Source: Takashimella koratensis
Lineage: Eukaryota > Basidiomycota > Tremellomycetes > Trichosporonales > Tetragoniomycetaceae
Length of the DNA: 64,000 nt
Assembly (NCBI GenBank): GCA_003116875.1
Contig: BCKT01000015.1
Location: 124,001-188,000, forward strand
Direction: 5' to 3'
Shown piece after piece: positions 34,812 through 50,808 of this stretch. Positions within the stretch are counted from its first letter, which is position 1, and the number at the start of each line of letters is the position of its first letter. The notes under the pieces are model-generated. The model was not told where the DNA came from. It was given only the letters and a program-made list of their open reading frames with translations, and made no database searches. The position numbers and the translations under genes are program-made.

Positions 34812-36917
34812 GGTTGTTGTGTAGAAACGGGGTGGTTGGAGTAGGTTGGTTGATTGGTGGTGGGGTGGTGGCTGTGGAGTTGTTTGCCGCTGGGTGGTGG
34901 TGGGTGGGTGAGTGGGAAAGAGAGTAAAAGGAAAAAGAGTTGGGGAGTTGAGTGTGGTCTTTGAATGTTTTTTTGGAGAAACGGGACGGTGACGGACGGA
35001 CGGAGGGTAGAGGGGGTGGGAGGGGTGACGACGGGATGGAAGGTGAACGGAGGTGTGCGTAGCGTGGGTGGGATTGGGTAGAAGAAGGTGGCAGGAAGGA
35101 AGGTGAAAAGAGGGGTTGGGTGGGTGATGCGGCCTGCGTAGCAGGGAGAGGAGAGGTGAGGCGAATTTTACCTCGGCCGGGGGTAATTAGGGAGGGAGGG
35201 GTGCGATGTGTTTTTGGGAATGGAGGGGGGGGGGGGGTCGGTCGGGAAGGGGATCGGAGCTGTGGACTGAGACGAGACGGGAAGGGGAAGGTGGCGGTCG
35301 GTTGGGTGGGAGGATGGGTGGTGGGCGGTGGTTAGGTAGGTCTGTATACGGTGAAGGGAGGTGACGGTTTTTTTGCCTGGGCGTGGGCGTGGCGGGCCAA
35401 GCGGCCAAGCGAGTGCGTAGGCTTGTGCGGTGGGTGGGTGGGTGAATGGGAGGGACGAGGGTCAATGGAAGACCGACATCAGACTACCGGGGCTAAACTA
35501 GTTGTAAGGTAGCAAGTAGGCAGGCGGGTAGGCAGGCAGGTAGGTGATGGGCACCTTTCTCTTCTCGTAGTGATGGGTTCTGATCCTGACTCGGGGTGTA
35601 CAAGGTGTAGAGAAGCTGGGTCGATAGGCTCGTGTCGTCGTTGAAGAGGGAGGGAGCGAGGGCCTAGCCTCTTCCTCGCTTGGTCTGACCTCGTCTCTCG
35701 TCTCTCGTCTCTCGCGAGAAAAAGAGCCAATGTCACCGTACCGCCACTAGCGTCCGAACCTACTTATTATATCCACCCACTTAGACCGTTGATCAGGGCA
35801 AAGAAAGGGTCGAGATTCCCGCTCCCAACCAGCAGGGCCCTATGGGTCCAGGTCCACGTGGGTATCGACTCTTGGTTGCGGTTGATGTAGATAGAGGCAG
35901 AGGTGTGGAAAGGTTGGTGCTCAGATGAAGGGAGGAGAGATGGCGGTGTGCTGAGGTAGCTGGAATAGAGGGGAGACGGGGAGACAGGTTCTGAAGCTAA
36001 GCAATAGGCGAGGTCTTTGATAGTGGGCAATGGGCCATGAGAATGACTCGGATCCTGATTGTAAAAGTAGACAGACACCTAGTTCATAGTTCCCGACGGA
36101 CACTTGAGTGCGATCATACCGTCCATGCACAATCGTTGTGGCCCTGTCTCTCCTGGAGTATCGTACCTCGGTATCAGAAAAGGAAAAGTGCATACGTTTA
36201 TGATCGCGAAGAGGTAAGAGTAGCACCAACCGCAAACGTGAACTAAGCGGTGAACTCAAGACTCAGGACTAGAGTTGAACCTCATACCCGTTGACGTCGA
36301 ATGGATACATGACCCGCTCACTTCATCGATAGCCACCTCGACCAAGTCTCTACCCCAGGGCTTCCACTCGTTTCAAAGGGTCATAGGCAAGTTTCATACC
36401 ATTCCAACCGAGTCATTTCTTTTTCTACACCGACCTACCTACCTATCGACCTACGTACCTACCTAACTACACCTACACACAAAACAGTCTGAAAGGAAAC
36501 GTATAATAAAAGTGGGGCGTTAAAAGGAGTATTGGTAAGGAGAGAGGGATGGAGGGAGAGAGGGAGGGGATGGGCGTGTCGGAGGAGTAGCTAGAGAGAA
36601 AATGGGGACAAGTGAGACGACGAGGAGGAAGGAGGAAGGAGGAAGGAGGACAAAGGGCGACGGGGTATACGTAAACGAGTGTTGAAGGAGTCTTACGAAC
36701 CAAAGTGAGAATGTATGGACGGGTGAGAAGAGTGGGCGGCGGGGAATAGACGTACAGGCTGGGAGGAGGACAAGATGGAGAGAGGATGAAAGTGATGGAC
36801 ACCCCGGGCGGAAGACATTAGTCTACAGAATTGCACGGAGAGGTGAAACCTTGGACATCTTTTCCCCTGCCTCGCCTACTCGCTATCGCTCGTGTGCTCG
36901 TGTGTTCTTGTACTCGC
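34812..36917. other. H3 upstream region and long gap before calcineurin
   Basis: About 2.1 kb without a supported gene. The H3 promoter should lie just above 34811; the plus strand there is G/T-rich (so C/A-rich on the H3 strand). A run of 13 G is at 35225-35237. Simple repeats lie at about 36430-36470 (CTAC units) and 36625-36650 (GGAGGAA units). Several frames with Ser/Pro-rich translations look like by-products of biased composition. Confidence 0.35.
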
Positions 36918-40061
<3,144 letters not shown>

Positions 40062-40749
40062 TGCGACAGAGTTGAAAGGTTGGGTGAGGTGGGATTAGGA
40101 AGGGGTGGGATGGTAGAGGAGAGGGTGGCAAGTGAAGGGTGGGTGGGGCGGGATGGCGCGTCGGTTGAGAATGGAGTCGGACGCGAATGGGAAAGCGAAC
40201 CGAGCGGGGGAACGGGGTGGCGAGAGACAAGGTCTGTCGCGAGGAGCTGATCGCGCAGTTGGTGGATAGGGGATGGGAGTGAGAAGGAGTGCAGAAGGGT
40301 GAGGAAAAGTGAGTGAGAGAAGAGGTAGGAAGGGGTCTGACTCGGGGGTGAGGGTGGTCGTGTGGATGGATGGTGTGGAGGTGGTGGATGGGATGGGAGG
40401 GTTATGATGGTCCATCAATGGCCGGTGGTGGTTGACTCGGCCAGGAATGCTATTAGACAAGTGCCACATGAGGTCATCCACCACGCCCTCGTTCCAGGCC
40501 CACCTCTCACCGTTCAATCATAACGCCGATTAAGACACACTCCACTCGGCCATTAACAACCATTACAATCCACCCACTCTCATTAGCCTCTCCTCTTACC
40601 TCAATCCCCTTTTTGCTAATCGTCCCAACGCATCCATTGCATTCAGTCCCTTAGCACACCGCACACCCACTCGACATTTCCTGTCGTGTGCTTGCTTGTC
40701 TTTACCTTGTCCACGACCCAACCCCAACCCCAACCACCCACCACGCACC
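40062..40749. promoter_or_regulatory. Divergent promoter, calcineurin A / SRP19
   Basis: About 690 bases separate the two start codons. The half next to calcineurin is G-rich and the half next to SRP19 is C/T-rich on the plus strand, so each gene has a pyrimidine-rich leader on its own strand. No other feature is seen. Confidence 0.4.
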
Positions 40750-42268
40750 ATGCCCACGGTCGAGGACTACTTTGACGACGACACCGACCTCCCTCTCCCC
40801 GGGAGCTCCTCCTCCGCGGCTGCCGGTTCCTCTCGCCGCGGTCTGGGCGGCGAAGGTCTCCACGGCCACCTCCTGGAAGAGATCACATCCGAGGACGAGG
40901 TCGATACCGATATGATGGATTTTAGTAAACTCGCCGACCAATCTCGAGGCGAGTACGGCGCCGATTCCAAGGCACCCCCGCCCCAGTTCGATAATGGAAA
41001 GGGGAAACTCGTCGCTCGTGATCAGGATGATGGGATCGCCAGGCCAGCAGCAGGAGGGCAAGGAGGGCCAGGGATGATGAACCCAAACACACCGATGGGA
41101 GGGTTCATGGGTGATATGATGAAGCTTCAACAGGCAGAAGAGGATAGAATCGCAAAACTCAGACAACAGTTTGGGAACACCGCCATCTCGCGTGACCCAA
41201 GCGTTTACAAAGCGTGAGTTGAAATATCCAGGATTGGAGAGTGTTAGAGGTTTCAAGTAGCCGTTTTTTTCTGGATTGTCAAGGATGCTGTTATAACATG
41301 ACGAAACTGACCAGCTTGATTCCCGTGATACAGGTGGAACTCGGTCTACCCGCTCTACTTTGACGCCAAGGTCTCTATCAACGACGGTCGCCGCGTACCT
41401 CGCCAGTCCGCGCTGTGGTGGCCCCTTGCTACCCACATCGCTCAAGCGTGCTCCTCCCTCGGCCTTCCGAGCGTCTACGAGGTGCGTCGCGGTATCTCAC
41501 AAGGCCTCTGGATGGCGCAGTGATGTCCCATTCTTCCAAGGGCTGGGAGAGAAAGAAGGAAGTTGCTGACGCCGAGCGTAGCCGGAGAAGACTCATCCCG
41601 CCGATTGGGAGAACCCGGGTCGCGTAAAAGTCCAGTTTATCAAGGACGGGCAGTACCTCAACCCGATCGTGAAGAACCGTAAGCCATGCCCTGCTCGTTC
41701 AGATCCTTCGCCTTGAGCCGTTGTAGCCTGTCTATTATCTCTCTTTCCCCTTCTTTCCCCTCAGAGCTGGTCTCCAGTCTGCTAACACATCACAGGCACT
41801 CAACTCTACAACCAGCTCGCGCGACAGATGCAGAACGCCAACCCTTCGCTTATTCCTGAACCCATCAACGCTGCCTCCAAATCTGCGAAGAAAGCGAAAG
41901 CCGCTGCCGCTGCCTCTGCTGCATCTGGCAAGAAGTCTTCTACCTCTACCAAGCAATCCAAGTCGAAGGCAGGCAAGGCGAAGGCGTCCACTAACGCTTC
42001 GAAGACCGCTCCGGCGGCTGTTGTCCGACGCCTCCCGACTCAGACGCCACAGCCGCCCCAGCCTGTGCCTGTGCTCGACGATAGGCTCCCCTTGCACTCA
42101 CCCCGAGTCGCAACGGGCGTCGCGGTGTCCTCGGTCAAGCGGGATATCGAAAGCGAGAAGGAGGCGAAGAAGAAGGGGATCACAGCGGGTACAGGAGGTG
42201 AAGGGGAGGAAGGGGGCAAGGACAAGCAGCCGAAGATGAAGAGGATCGTGGTCAGGGGGAAGCGATAG
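40750..42268 (+). CDS. SEC65: Signal recognition particle subunit SRP19/Sec65
   Basis: Binds the SRP RNA and allows SRP54 to load, as part of co-translational targeting to the ER. It has 393 residues in four exons: 40750-41213, 41334-41481, 41582-41678 and 41796-42268. The N-terminal extension is acidic with a Gly/Met-rich stretch (GGFMGDMMKLQQAEEDRIAK). The SRP19 core is easy to see: NSVYPLYFDAKVSINDGRRV, then PRQSALWWPLATHIAQACSS, EPEKTHPADWENPGRVKVQF and KNRTQLYNQLARQM. The C-terminal tail is Ala/Ser/Lys-rich and ends in MKRIVVRGKR, likely contacting RNA. The N-terminal extension is characteristic of the larger fungal Sec65 form. Confidence 0.92.
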
Positions 42269-43201
42269 GGGGGGTCGAGGCAAGGCTAGCTGAGGGTGGG
42301 ATGTAGGGAGTCAAGGAGAGAGATTCGTTTAATGAATTTTTTGGTTGCATCTGCATGACATGGTCTGGTTGAATAGTCATTGACGATGCTTTGGGATACT
42401 TGACTCTCTCTTGGACTACCGAGGCCATGTCCACCTAGAGTACCTGCTCAAGTACCTGGTCGCTGTTTAGCTTGAGAGAGATCCATAATCAGCTCTTGTT
42501 CAGCCACCACGCAAGACCGATCGGAGAGAAGTGTGCGGTGCGGTGTGCGGAGCATAGATTTGGTTCCGTTGTGCATAGCCGTAAGCGGGGGCGCGGGTCG
42601 GACTGCGGCTCTGGTTGATGCTACCACCACGACGTGTCGTCGCAGCAACCTCATCCAAAGTTGACTTTGAGAAGACAACAACCCACTTAGTCAACAACCC
42701 TCCAACACCCTCGCCGACCGTTGGGATCGAGCCAACATTGGACACCCCCCTTGGGCAGGTAAGTGCACCCGCCCCGCTCGGCGAGATCGAGATCAGCATT
42801 CACCTTGTAACCACACTGCATCCGATCCTAGTTGATCCACCCGTACTCGTCTCTTCCTCATCGCACCAGCACATCACCATCTCTTCCTTTCATCCCCCGT
42901 CTTCTACTCCTTTCTCCTTGTACCCTCTCTTACCCCCTTGTCCCTCCGTCACAACTCTGCGCACTGCACTGCGCTTCGTCCCTCTTCCCCATATTTTCAC
43001 TGTCTTAGCGAACCCCAGTCTCAGCTCCGATTCCACTCCTACCACTCCTTTCTTTCCCCTCCCGCACACTGAACTATCCCTCATCTACCTGGCTACCGCT
43101 TTGTTCGCATCTCTCCCACGCCCCTGCTCACCACTCCCAACAGTACCCACCACCTTCGCCTCCCGACCCCTATCCTTGCTCTAGCTCAAGCTTCTGCCCG
43201 A
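42269..43201. promoter_or_regulatory. Intergenic region and PMT2 leader
   Basis: About 930 bases. From about 42620 to the ATG at 43202 no ATG occurs on the plus strand and the sequence is C/T-rich, suggesting a leader of up to about 550 bases. A 5-bp stem with a 7-base loop resembling a tRNA T-arm is at about 42720-42737 on the minus strand, but a full tRNA fold could not be made. Confidence 0.4.
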
Positions 43202-46172
43202 ATGCAACGGTCGAGCCGGCCTTCGACCACGACCACCGGCAGCAGCAGTGCACCTTCTTCGTCTCTGTTGTCCAGCACCAGCACCACCGCCCCATCTCAC
43301 TCTCTCAACCCCAACCTCTTCCCTTCCTCGTCAGCCTCGCGTCGCACCCTCCGAGGCACAGCCACCGGCGCAATCACCACCGCCGACGAGATCGATATCG
43401 ACGACCTTGCTGACCCTCGACCGTGGGAGACTCGGGTACCACCCTCGCGCTACGGATCGGGTCGAGATAAACCTCAGCCGGACCTCCCTCTCTACGCAGA
43501 CATGGATGAGAGCAGTACCACCGCCACAGGCCTAGCAGGCGGCGCAACAAGGAGGAGGTATGGTGATAAAGAGGTCGTAGAGGAGTACAAGGAGGATAAA
43601 GAGTTGCTGGACGATCAAGGGAAATGGGCAAAAGGGCATGGTGCGGGTCCAGGTATTGGAGGTAGGCGAGGACTCCCGCCAAGGCAGCGTATCGGTGGAT
43701 GGGTAAGTCGTTTGTGGGCCTATAGCGCGCGCGTTGTTGAACGCTGACAATGGTGCCTATCTGTCCCTCTCTCCACTCTCCCCACTTGAACATATCCCTT
43801 GCCGATCATCTCATAACTCCTACCTATCATCATACTGCCCACTACAGCGCGGAGTGTTCGTCGACCACGAAGAGATCATCTGGACCGTCATCTATACCTT
43901 CTTCAGCATGGTCACGCGGTACTGGCGCATCGGCGCTGCCAACTATGTTGTCTGGGACGAAGCTCATTTCGGCAAATTCGGATCCCACTATATCAACCGC
44001 GATTTCTACTTTGACGTCCATCCTCCACTCGGCAAGATGCTCGTAGGTCTCGCAGGCCTTTTGTCGGGCTACAACGGTAGTTTCGAGTTCAAATCGGGTG
44101 TCGAGTACCCTCCTGAAGTACCGTACACGACTATGCGAGTGATGATGGCGAGCTTTGGAGTCGCTCTCGTCCCCCTCGCGTGGTTCACAGCCGGCGAACT
44201 CGGCTGGTCTCGTTTCACACGACACTGGGTGACGCTCTGTGTGTTATGCGATATCGGATGGCTCTGTATCTCTCGTTTCATCTTGCTCGACTCGATGCTC
44301 CTCTTCTTCACATTCACCACAACGCTGGGGCTCGTCAAGTTCCATAATCAGCGACACGACGCGTTCGGGGACGACTGGTGGATTTGGCTCGTCTTCACCG
44401 GCTGGTCGATCGGCTGCGTCTGCTCCGTCAAGTGGGTAGGCATGTTCATCACCGCCCTTGTAGGTATTTACACCATCGAAGACCTTTGGAACAAGTTTGG
44501 AGATCTCTCCATGTCGATTAGGACGTATGTCAAGCACTGGTTAGCGAGGATCCTCTGCCTCATCGTCTTGCCATTTATCGTCTACGCCGCGTGCTTCAAG
44601 ATCCACTTTATGATCCTCAACCGCTCGGGACCGGGTGACGCACAGATGTCCTCGCTCTTCCAGTCGCATTTGATCGGGAACGACTTTGCCCAATCTCCGC
44701 TCGAAGTCGCGTATGGGTCCAGAGTCACCCTTAAGAACTACGGATACGGTGGCGGTCTCCTCCACTCTCACGTCCAGACTTATCCAGCGGGGTCGGCGCA
44801 GCAACAGGTTACTTGTTACCACTACAAGGACGAGAACAACGACTGGCTCATCTCGCCTACTTGGGAAGAGGACCCGGTCGACCCGGACGGTCCTATCCGT
44901 CTCCTCCAACACGGCGATACCATCCGTCTCATTCACGCCTCGACAGGCAGGAACCTCCACTCCCACCCGATCGCAGCCCCAGTCACCAAGGAAGCCTGGG
45001 AAGTTTCAGGATACGGAAACCTCACCATTGGGGATAGTCAAGACCTCTGGATCGTCGAAGTCGTCGATGACACACACTCGACAACGACCAACGGCCGGAT
45101 CCACGCGCTCACTACTCGGATGCGGTTCAAGCATCACGATCTTGGGTGTTATATTCGCGCCGCAAACGCCGTACTCCCGCAGTGGGGGTTCAAGCAGGTC
45201 GAAGTCTCGTGCACGGAAGAGAACAACCCCAAGGATGTACACACATACTGGAACGTCGAGTCACACTGGAACTTGCGCCGTAAGTGTGGTTCTATCCTCC
45301 TCTCCCAGGCCGCAGAAGGATATCTTTACCCGCATAGTATACTACTGACCTGTCCCTTTCACCCGCACAGTGCCCCCTGGTAACGCCAAACTGTACAAGT
45401 CACCCTTCTGGCGTGACTTTTCCCACCTCAACGTCGCCATGTGGACATCGAACAATGCCCTCGTCCCTGATCCGGACAAGGAGGACATTCTCGCCTCCAA
45501 ACCCATCGACTGGCCGTTCCTCCACCTCGGTCTGCGTATGTGCGGCTGGGGCGATGGGTTAATCAAGTTTTACCTCCTCGGCACTCCGGTCGTATGGTGG
45601 TTTTCTTCCATCGCGCTGGGGATTGCACTCTTGACTGCGGGTTGGTACACCCTCCGCATGCAGCGGCAGTACAAGGACTTTGCCGAAGGTGAGTAGAGAA
45701 GAATAGAGCGGAGCATTCAACCTCTGCCATCTCCTTCTGATTGCGCGAGGCTGACGGTTCTTCTTTTCTGTGGCAGGCGAATGGGACCACTTTCTCTACG
45801 TTGGCAAGATCGCTTTCGGGGGATGGTGTTTCCACTTCCTTCCATTCCTAATCATGGGCCGAGTCACCTACCTACACCATTACCTCCCGACTCTCTGGTT
45901 CGCCGTTCTCTTAGCCGGCCACGTACTCGATACCTACCTCTTCTCAAACCGGCGGTTCTCGACGACTACACGCGCGATCTGGTTCGCTATCTGGGCAGGA
46001 GCGGTGGTGATCAACTTCCTGTGGTTCAAGGACCTCGCATTGGGGATTTATGGGGACGTGGATAAACACTGGGGTTGGGGTTGGCGCAAATCGTGGAACG
46101 TGAGTAAAATGGCAGATGCGTTGAGTGGGAAAGGGAGACTGACGTCGAGCATAGCTCTACAACAACTTCTAA
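43202..46172 (+). CDS. PMT2: Protein O-mannosyltransferase, PMT2 family
   Basis: Multi-pass ER membrane enzyme that transfers mannose from dolichyl-phosphate mannose to Ser/Thr of secretory proteins. The model has 863 residues in five exons: 43202-43702, 43848-45279, 45371-45688, 45777-46099 and 46155-46172. The cytosolic N-terminus is long, Ser/Thr-rich and charged. The first luminal loop carries the Asp-Glu pair in NYVVWDEAHFGKFGSHYINR; HFGKFGS is diagnostic for the PMT2 subfamily. Further motifs are HPPLGKMLVGLAGLLSGYNG and three MIR-type repeats (YGSRVTLKNYGYGGGLLHSH, LLQHGDTIRLIHASTGRNLH). C-terminal membrane segments include LPFLIMGRVTYLHHYLPTLW, the conserved loop HHYLP. The last exon encodes only LYNNF and stop; it was chosen because the alternative read-through adds a non-conserved Lys/Ser tail. 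Confidence 0.94.
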
Positions 46173-46673
46173 AGGAAGCGTCGTCAAAGGTTTCGACACG
46201 CGAAGATGTGAGAGGCGCGAGAAGAAAGCGGACAGCCGGAAGTGCGGGAGTGCCAAGGCCAGCGAAAGAGTTGAGAGATCTTGCGTTGCGTAGTCGAATT
46301 CAGTCTCCAGTCGTACTCTATTCACTTCTTGCCTATACTTCTCAACTACCCTATGACTCTCATTCATCCCTTGCCTCTTAGCTTATCATACACAATCAGA
46401 CTTGACCTCGACAAACTCGCTTCTCCACCCTCCATTCCCCCGAGCAGAAGAACCCATACCAAAGCAAAACGAAACAAAACAAAACAGTCGTACAAACCAA
46501 GAATGCATGTGCAGAGATGTCATAGCGAGGTGTTTGAGCCACAATGAAAGATAGGCGTTGGGCGGAGGACGTGGCGTTCTACAAAATGAGAAATGGCGAA
46601 CTGAAGAGAATAGATGGTTCTAGAGGCACTGAGAGACTGAAAGCCATTGACCCGCGGGTTGTTGATTACATGT
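46173..46673. other. Convergent intergenic region PMT2 / DFR1
   Basis: About 500 bases with both 3' ends. An A-rich stretch with repeated AAAC units is at about 46460-46487. No gene is seen. Confidence 0.4.
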
Positions 46674-47787
<1,114 letters not shown>

Positions 47788-48003
47788 TCGATGACGGTTG
47801 GACCCAAAGTCAAAAAAACACAACTCGGACGCGACGAGATGACTTTAGGGGGATTAAGTGGGGTGAGTGAATATATTCAACGGGTCCGGACGCTAGGACG
47901 CAGCCGTGCGTCACCGCTCTGTCTGTCTCTCTCGCTCACCGCCATCAACGTCGTCTATCCATCCACACCCATCCTATCGATATCCATCCACCCATCCACC
48001 AAC

Positions 48004-49411
48004 ATGCCCGTGAGTCCGGCGTTTCTCTACTCCAGCCTCCGCACACCCGCTCGGTCCCGCACCTCCAGCTCCCGTGGCCGATTGTCCCGCTGACCTGCTG
48101 ACCCGCTGAAATGCCCACCCGTCTATCGCACAGGCATACCACTCGGCGTTCAACGATGACCCCTCGGTCAGGCAAATCGGAAACACCGCCGTCTTGCCTA
48201 TCACCACCAAGATCCGAGGGCCCGCGCCTATTGCCGGTGAGTCGGGGGCTCCGGATAAGATGCGCTCTGCATGGGATATGGTTAAGATGGAGAAGGCGAG
48301 TTGAAGGGTTGGGTGGGGCAGGGTGGGTAGGTGGTGGGACATGACCGCGTTGAATGCGGTCTGCTGGGCGATTCCCGGCTAGTGCTTCGGATGTTCAAAA
48401 TCAGTCATCTCCGATATGTGAAGAGAGCCAGAGGACGAGGCATTTGATCTGCGAACTTTCATGTTTGGAGCATGCTAACTCTACTGCAGCCGACCCTTCC
48501 GTCCCAGATGTCATTGAGGAGGCTCTTGACCTGTACGTCTTTCCTTTTCCTATCGTTTATTCTACATTCGTACATTGGTCGCTGCTTACAGCTTGTAGGT
48601 TCCGCGCCAACTGCTTGTTCCGTAACTTTGAGATCAAAGGTGAGTTTTCAGCGTCCAAATCTCCTCTGTCCTCAGCCCCGCCAGTACTCTAATTCATCTC
48701 GATCTCCTCCTTATCCCTAATCACATCTCTCTCATCCCATCTATCCATCGCTGATCTGGACCCTACTTTAGGCCCCGCGGACAGACTTATGATCTACCTT
48801 ATCCTCTTCATCTCCGAATGTCTCACCAAGATCGCGCCGACCCCTGGCCGGCCTAGCCCGGGTTACCAAGAAGCGACCAAGTTGTTGTCCACGCTTGCTG
48901 TGGATCATTTTGCTCTTCCGGGGGATGCAGGGTTCCCGCTTAACTCCATGTACCACGCCCCCGGGTCGAGGGTTGATGCGGGTGAGTTGGATACGTGCTC
49001 GTTGTAGTGGCCACTGGGGCTGGTCCGCTGGGTCGCTGGGGGTTGTTTGTTCGTTAGACAGCTAGGTGGCGACTTGCAAACTGCTACCGCTATCTTCTCG
49101 TTTACAACCGTCGTCTGCGTCTTCCTACCCAGGGACTGAGCTGACACCCCACAGACGCTCTCCGATCTTACCTCACTCAAACTCGATCCGAGCTCGCACT
49201 CAGGCTATGCGACAGGCTCTACCCACCTGAGCACGTTCTGGGCCCCGACGGTCAGCCGACGGGCCAGCTCGGCCCACGCGCGGCAAAGCCCAGCAAGTGG
49301 TGGATGTCGTTCCAGAAGAGACGGTGAGTAAATAGGTCATTCTCGGTTTCTCGATTGGAGAGGGTGGAGCTGATCTTGTGCAGATTCATGGGACGAAGCC
49401 TTGCTGCTTAA
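48004..49411 (+). CDS. ARC18: Arp2/3 complex subunit 3 (ARPC3, p21-Arc)
   Basis: Subunit of the Arp2/3 complex that nucleates branched actin, needed for endocytic patches. The model is 199 residues in seven exons: 48004-48009, 48134-48236, 48490-48532, 48599-48639, 48772-48981, 49155-49323 and 49384-49411. The first exon is only six bases (Met-Pro); the next continues AYHSAFNDDPSVRQIGNTAV and LPITTKIRGPAPIA, the typical ARPC3 start. DVIEEALDLFRANCLFRNFE and GPADRLMIYLILFISECLTK are strongly conserved. SMYHAPGSRVDADALRSYLT, then LCDRLYPPE and KPSKWWMSFQKRRFMGRSL close the protein. It is about 20 residues longer than animal ARPC3 through small loop insertions. Confidence 0.94.
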
Positions 49412-50808
49412 GTGGAAGATTGGCACCAGACGACGTTCGACAACTCTTGGCGCGAAAGTCTGAAACGAGAGACTATATGAAGCGAGAAGAAGGAGGTTCG
49501 GGGCTAGAACAGCCGTTTCAAGAGGAATGGAGAGGGGTGTGACATGTCTGAACGAGGGTGGTGAGGAGGATGAGTGTGCGCTCAAAGGGGAGGTTGAAGG
49601 GAGAGAAGCGACGGGTTGGCGGATCGGACATGGCGAGGGTAGGACGTTTGAGGGTGTGGGAGCTGGTGAGTAGCGAGCGGAGAGGGGTAAGGGTTTGGAG
49701 TGGACGCGAGGGAAGTGGTGATCAGGGGTTCAAAGAGCCGACTCAGAGAGTTGTAAACTGTTCGACGGCGGGGGGTGTACACTGTACATCCGACTGTGCG
49801 AAGGAGCAAGAGAGAGAGACAGAGAGAGAGAGAGGATTTTTCTATCGTTTTGTCGACTGCTCATGAAAAGATTGTTCAACAATGACGTCCTCGCACGGGC
49901 ACGGCTGGTCGAGGGTGGGGCGGTCTTGAGCGCCGGGTGCATGGGTGGGAGAAAGGTCGGGTGGGTGGGTGGGTGTTGGCGTGAGTGTGGGCGTGGGCGC
50001 GGGCGCAGGTGAGAGACCGGGTGAGACGTATACGTATCCCATATCGACTGTCGAATGGGCAGGACGATTGCCAAAGACGGTCAAAGACAACGGAGGGTCA
50101 CGGAGCAACCCGGAGCGTGGTAGATGTCGCTATGGAGCAGCGCAGCCGTCGTTGAGAGGCGAGACGCGAGAGCGAGCGCTGGCGTTGGCGCCGCCCACGG
50201 CGCGGGTAAGTCGGCCGATCACACACAGCCGGTCATCCCCTCTCATCCCATCTTTTGATCTTCCTCTCCCTCACACCTCTCAGTACCCCTAAAGACCTCC
50301 CTTGCTCCATCCCCTCCTTAGGCTCACCCTCGCCCGTCCCCCGTCGGTCGGTCGATACGAGTCTCGACTCTTTCCTTCCTTTGGGTACATGGAGCAACGA
50401 GCAAGGAAGGCCAAAGTCAAAGGATGACCCAAAGAGTCAGCTCGGTCGAACCCCCCCCCCCCCCCCCCCCCCCACTCACTTACCCCAGGCAAGCAGGCAG
50501 CAGGCGGACTATCTGGATGGCTGAAGGTCAGTCGTCTCCACCCGCATCGAGTCGAGTTTTCTGGTCGCACTATACCTCAACCTCACGCCTTCTCTCACTT
50601 ACTCTTCATCCTTACTGAGTACCCAACATTCTGACTATCTGACCAACCAACTACCTGGCTCCAAGCTACCTTCCCACCTCATCTCTCATCTTTCTCCACT
50701 CTTCTACCCCACCCAAGCCTATACCCTCTCCTCTCCTGCTGGTCATTCCCGACCAATCAATCCACTCAGGCTCATACACCTTCGCTTCCTCCCACCTTTG
50801 CGCCCAGA
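49412..50808. other. Intergenic region with poly-C run
   Basis: About 1.4 kb without a supported gene. A GA-rich simple repeat is at about 49808-49835 and an uninterrupted run of 23 C at 50451-50473. The C-run is followed by CACTTACCCCAG, which would make a good 3' splice site for a leader intron of the next gene. From about 50525 to 50808 the plus strand is C/T-rich and lacks ATG. Confidence 0.4.
50451..50473. repeat. Poly-C homopolymer (23 bases)
   Basis: Uninterrupted C run read directly from the sequence; length in the genome may differ because of polymerase slippage. Confidence 0.9.

Noticed and set aside
42719..42795. tRNA-like signal on the minus strand (5-bp stem with 7-base loop like a T-arm, and a GCCGAGCGG box)
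   Set aside because: The loop lacks the standard TTC start, the D-arm loop is too short and no anticodon arm forms. It lies in the PMT2 promoter.
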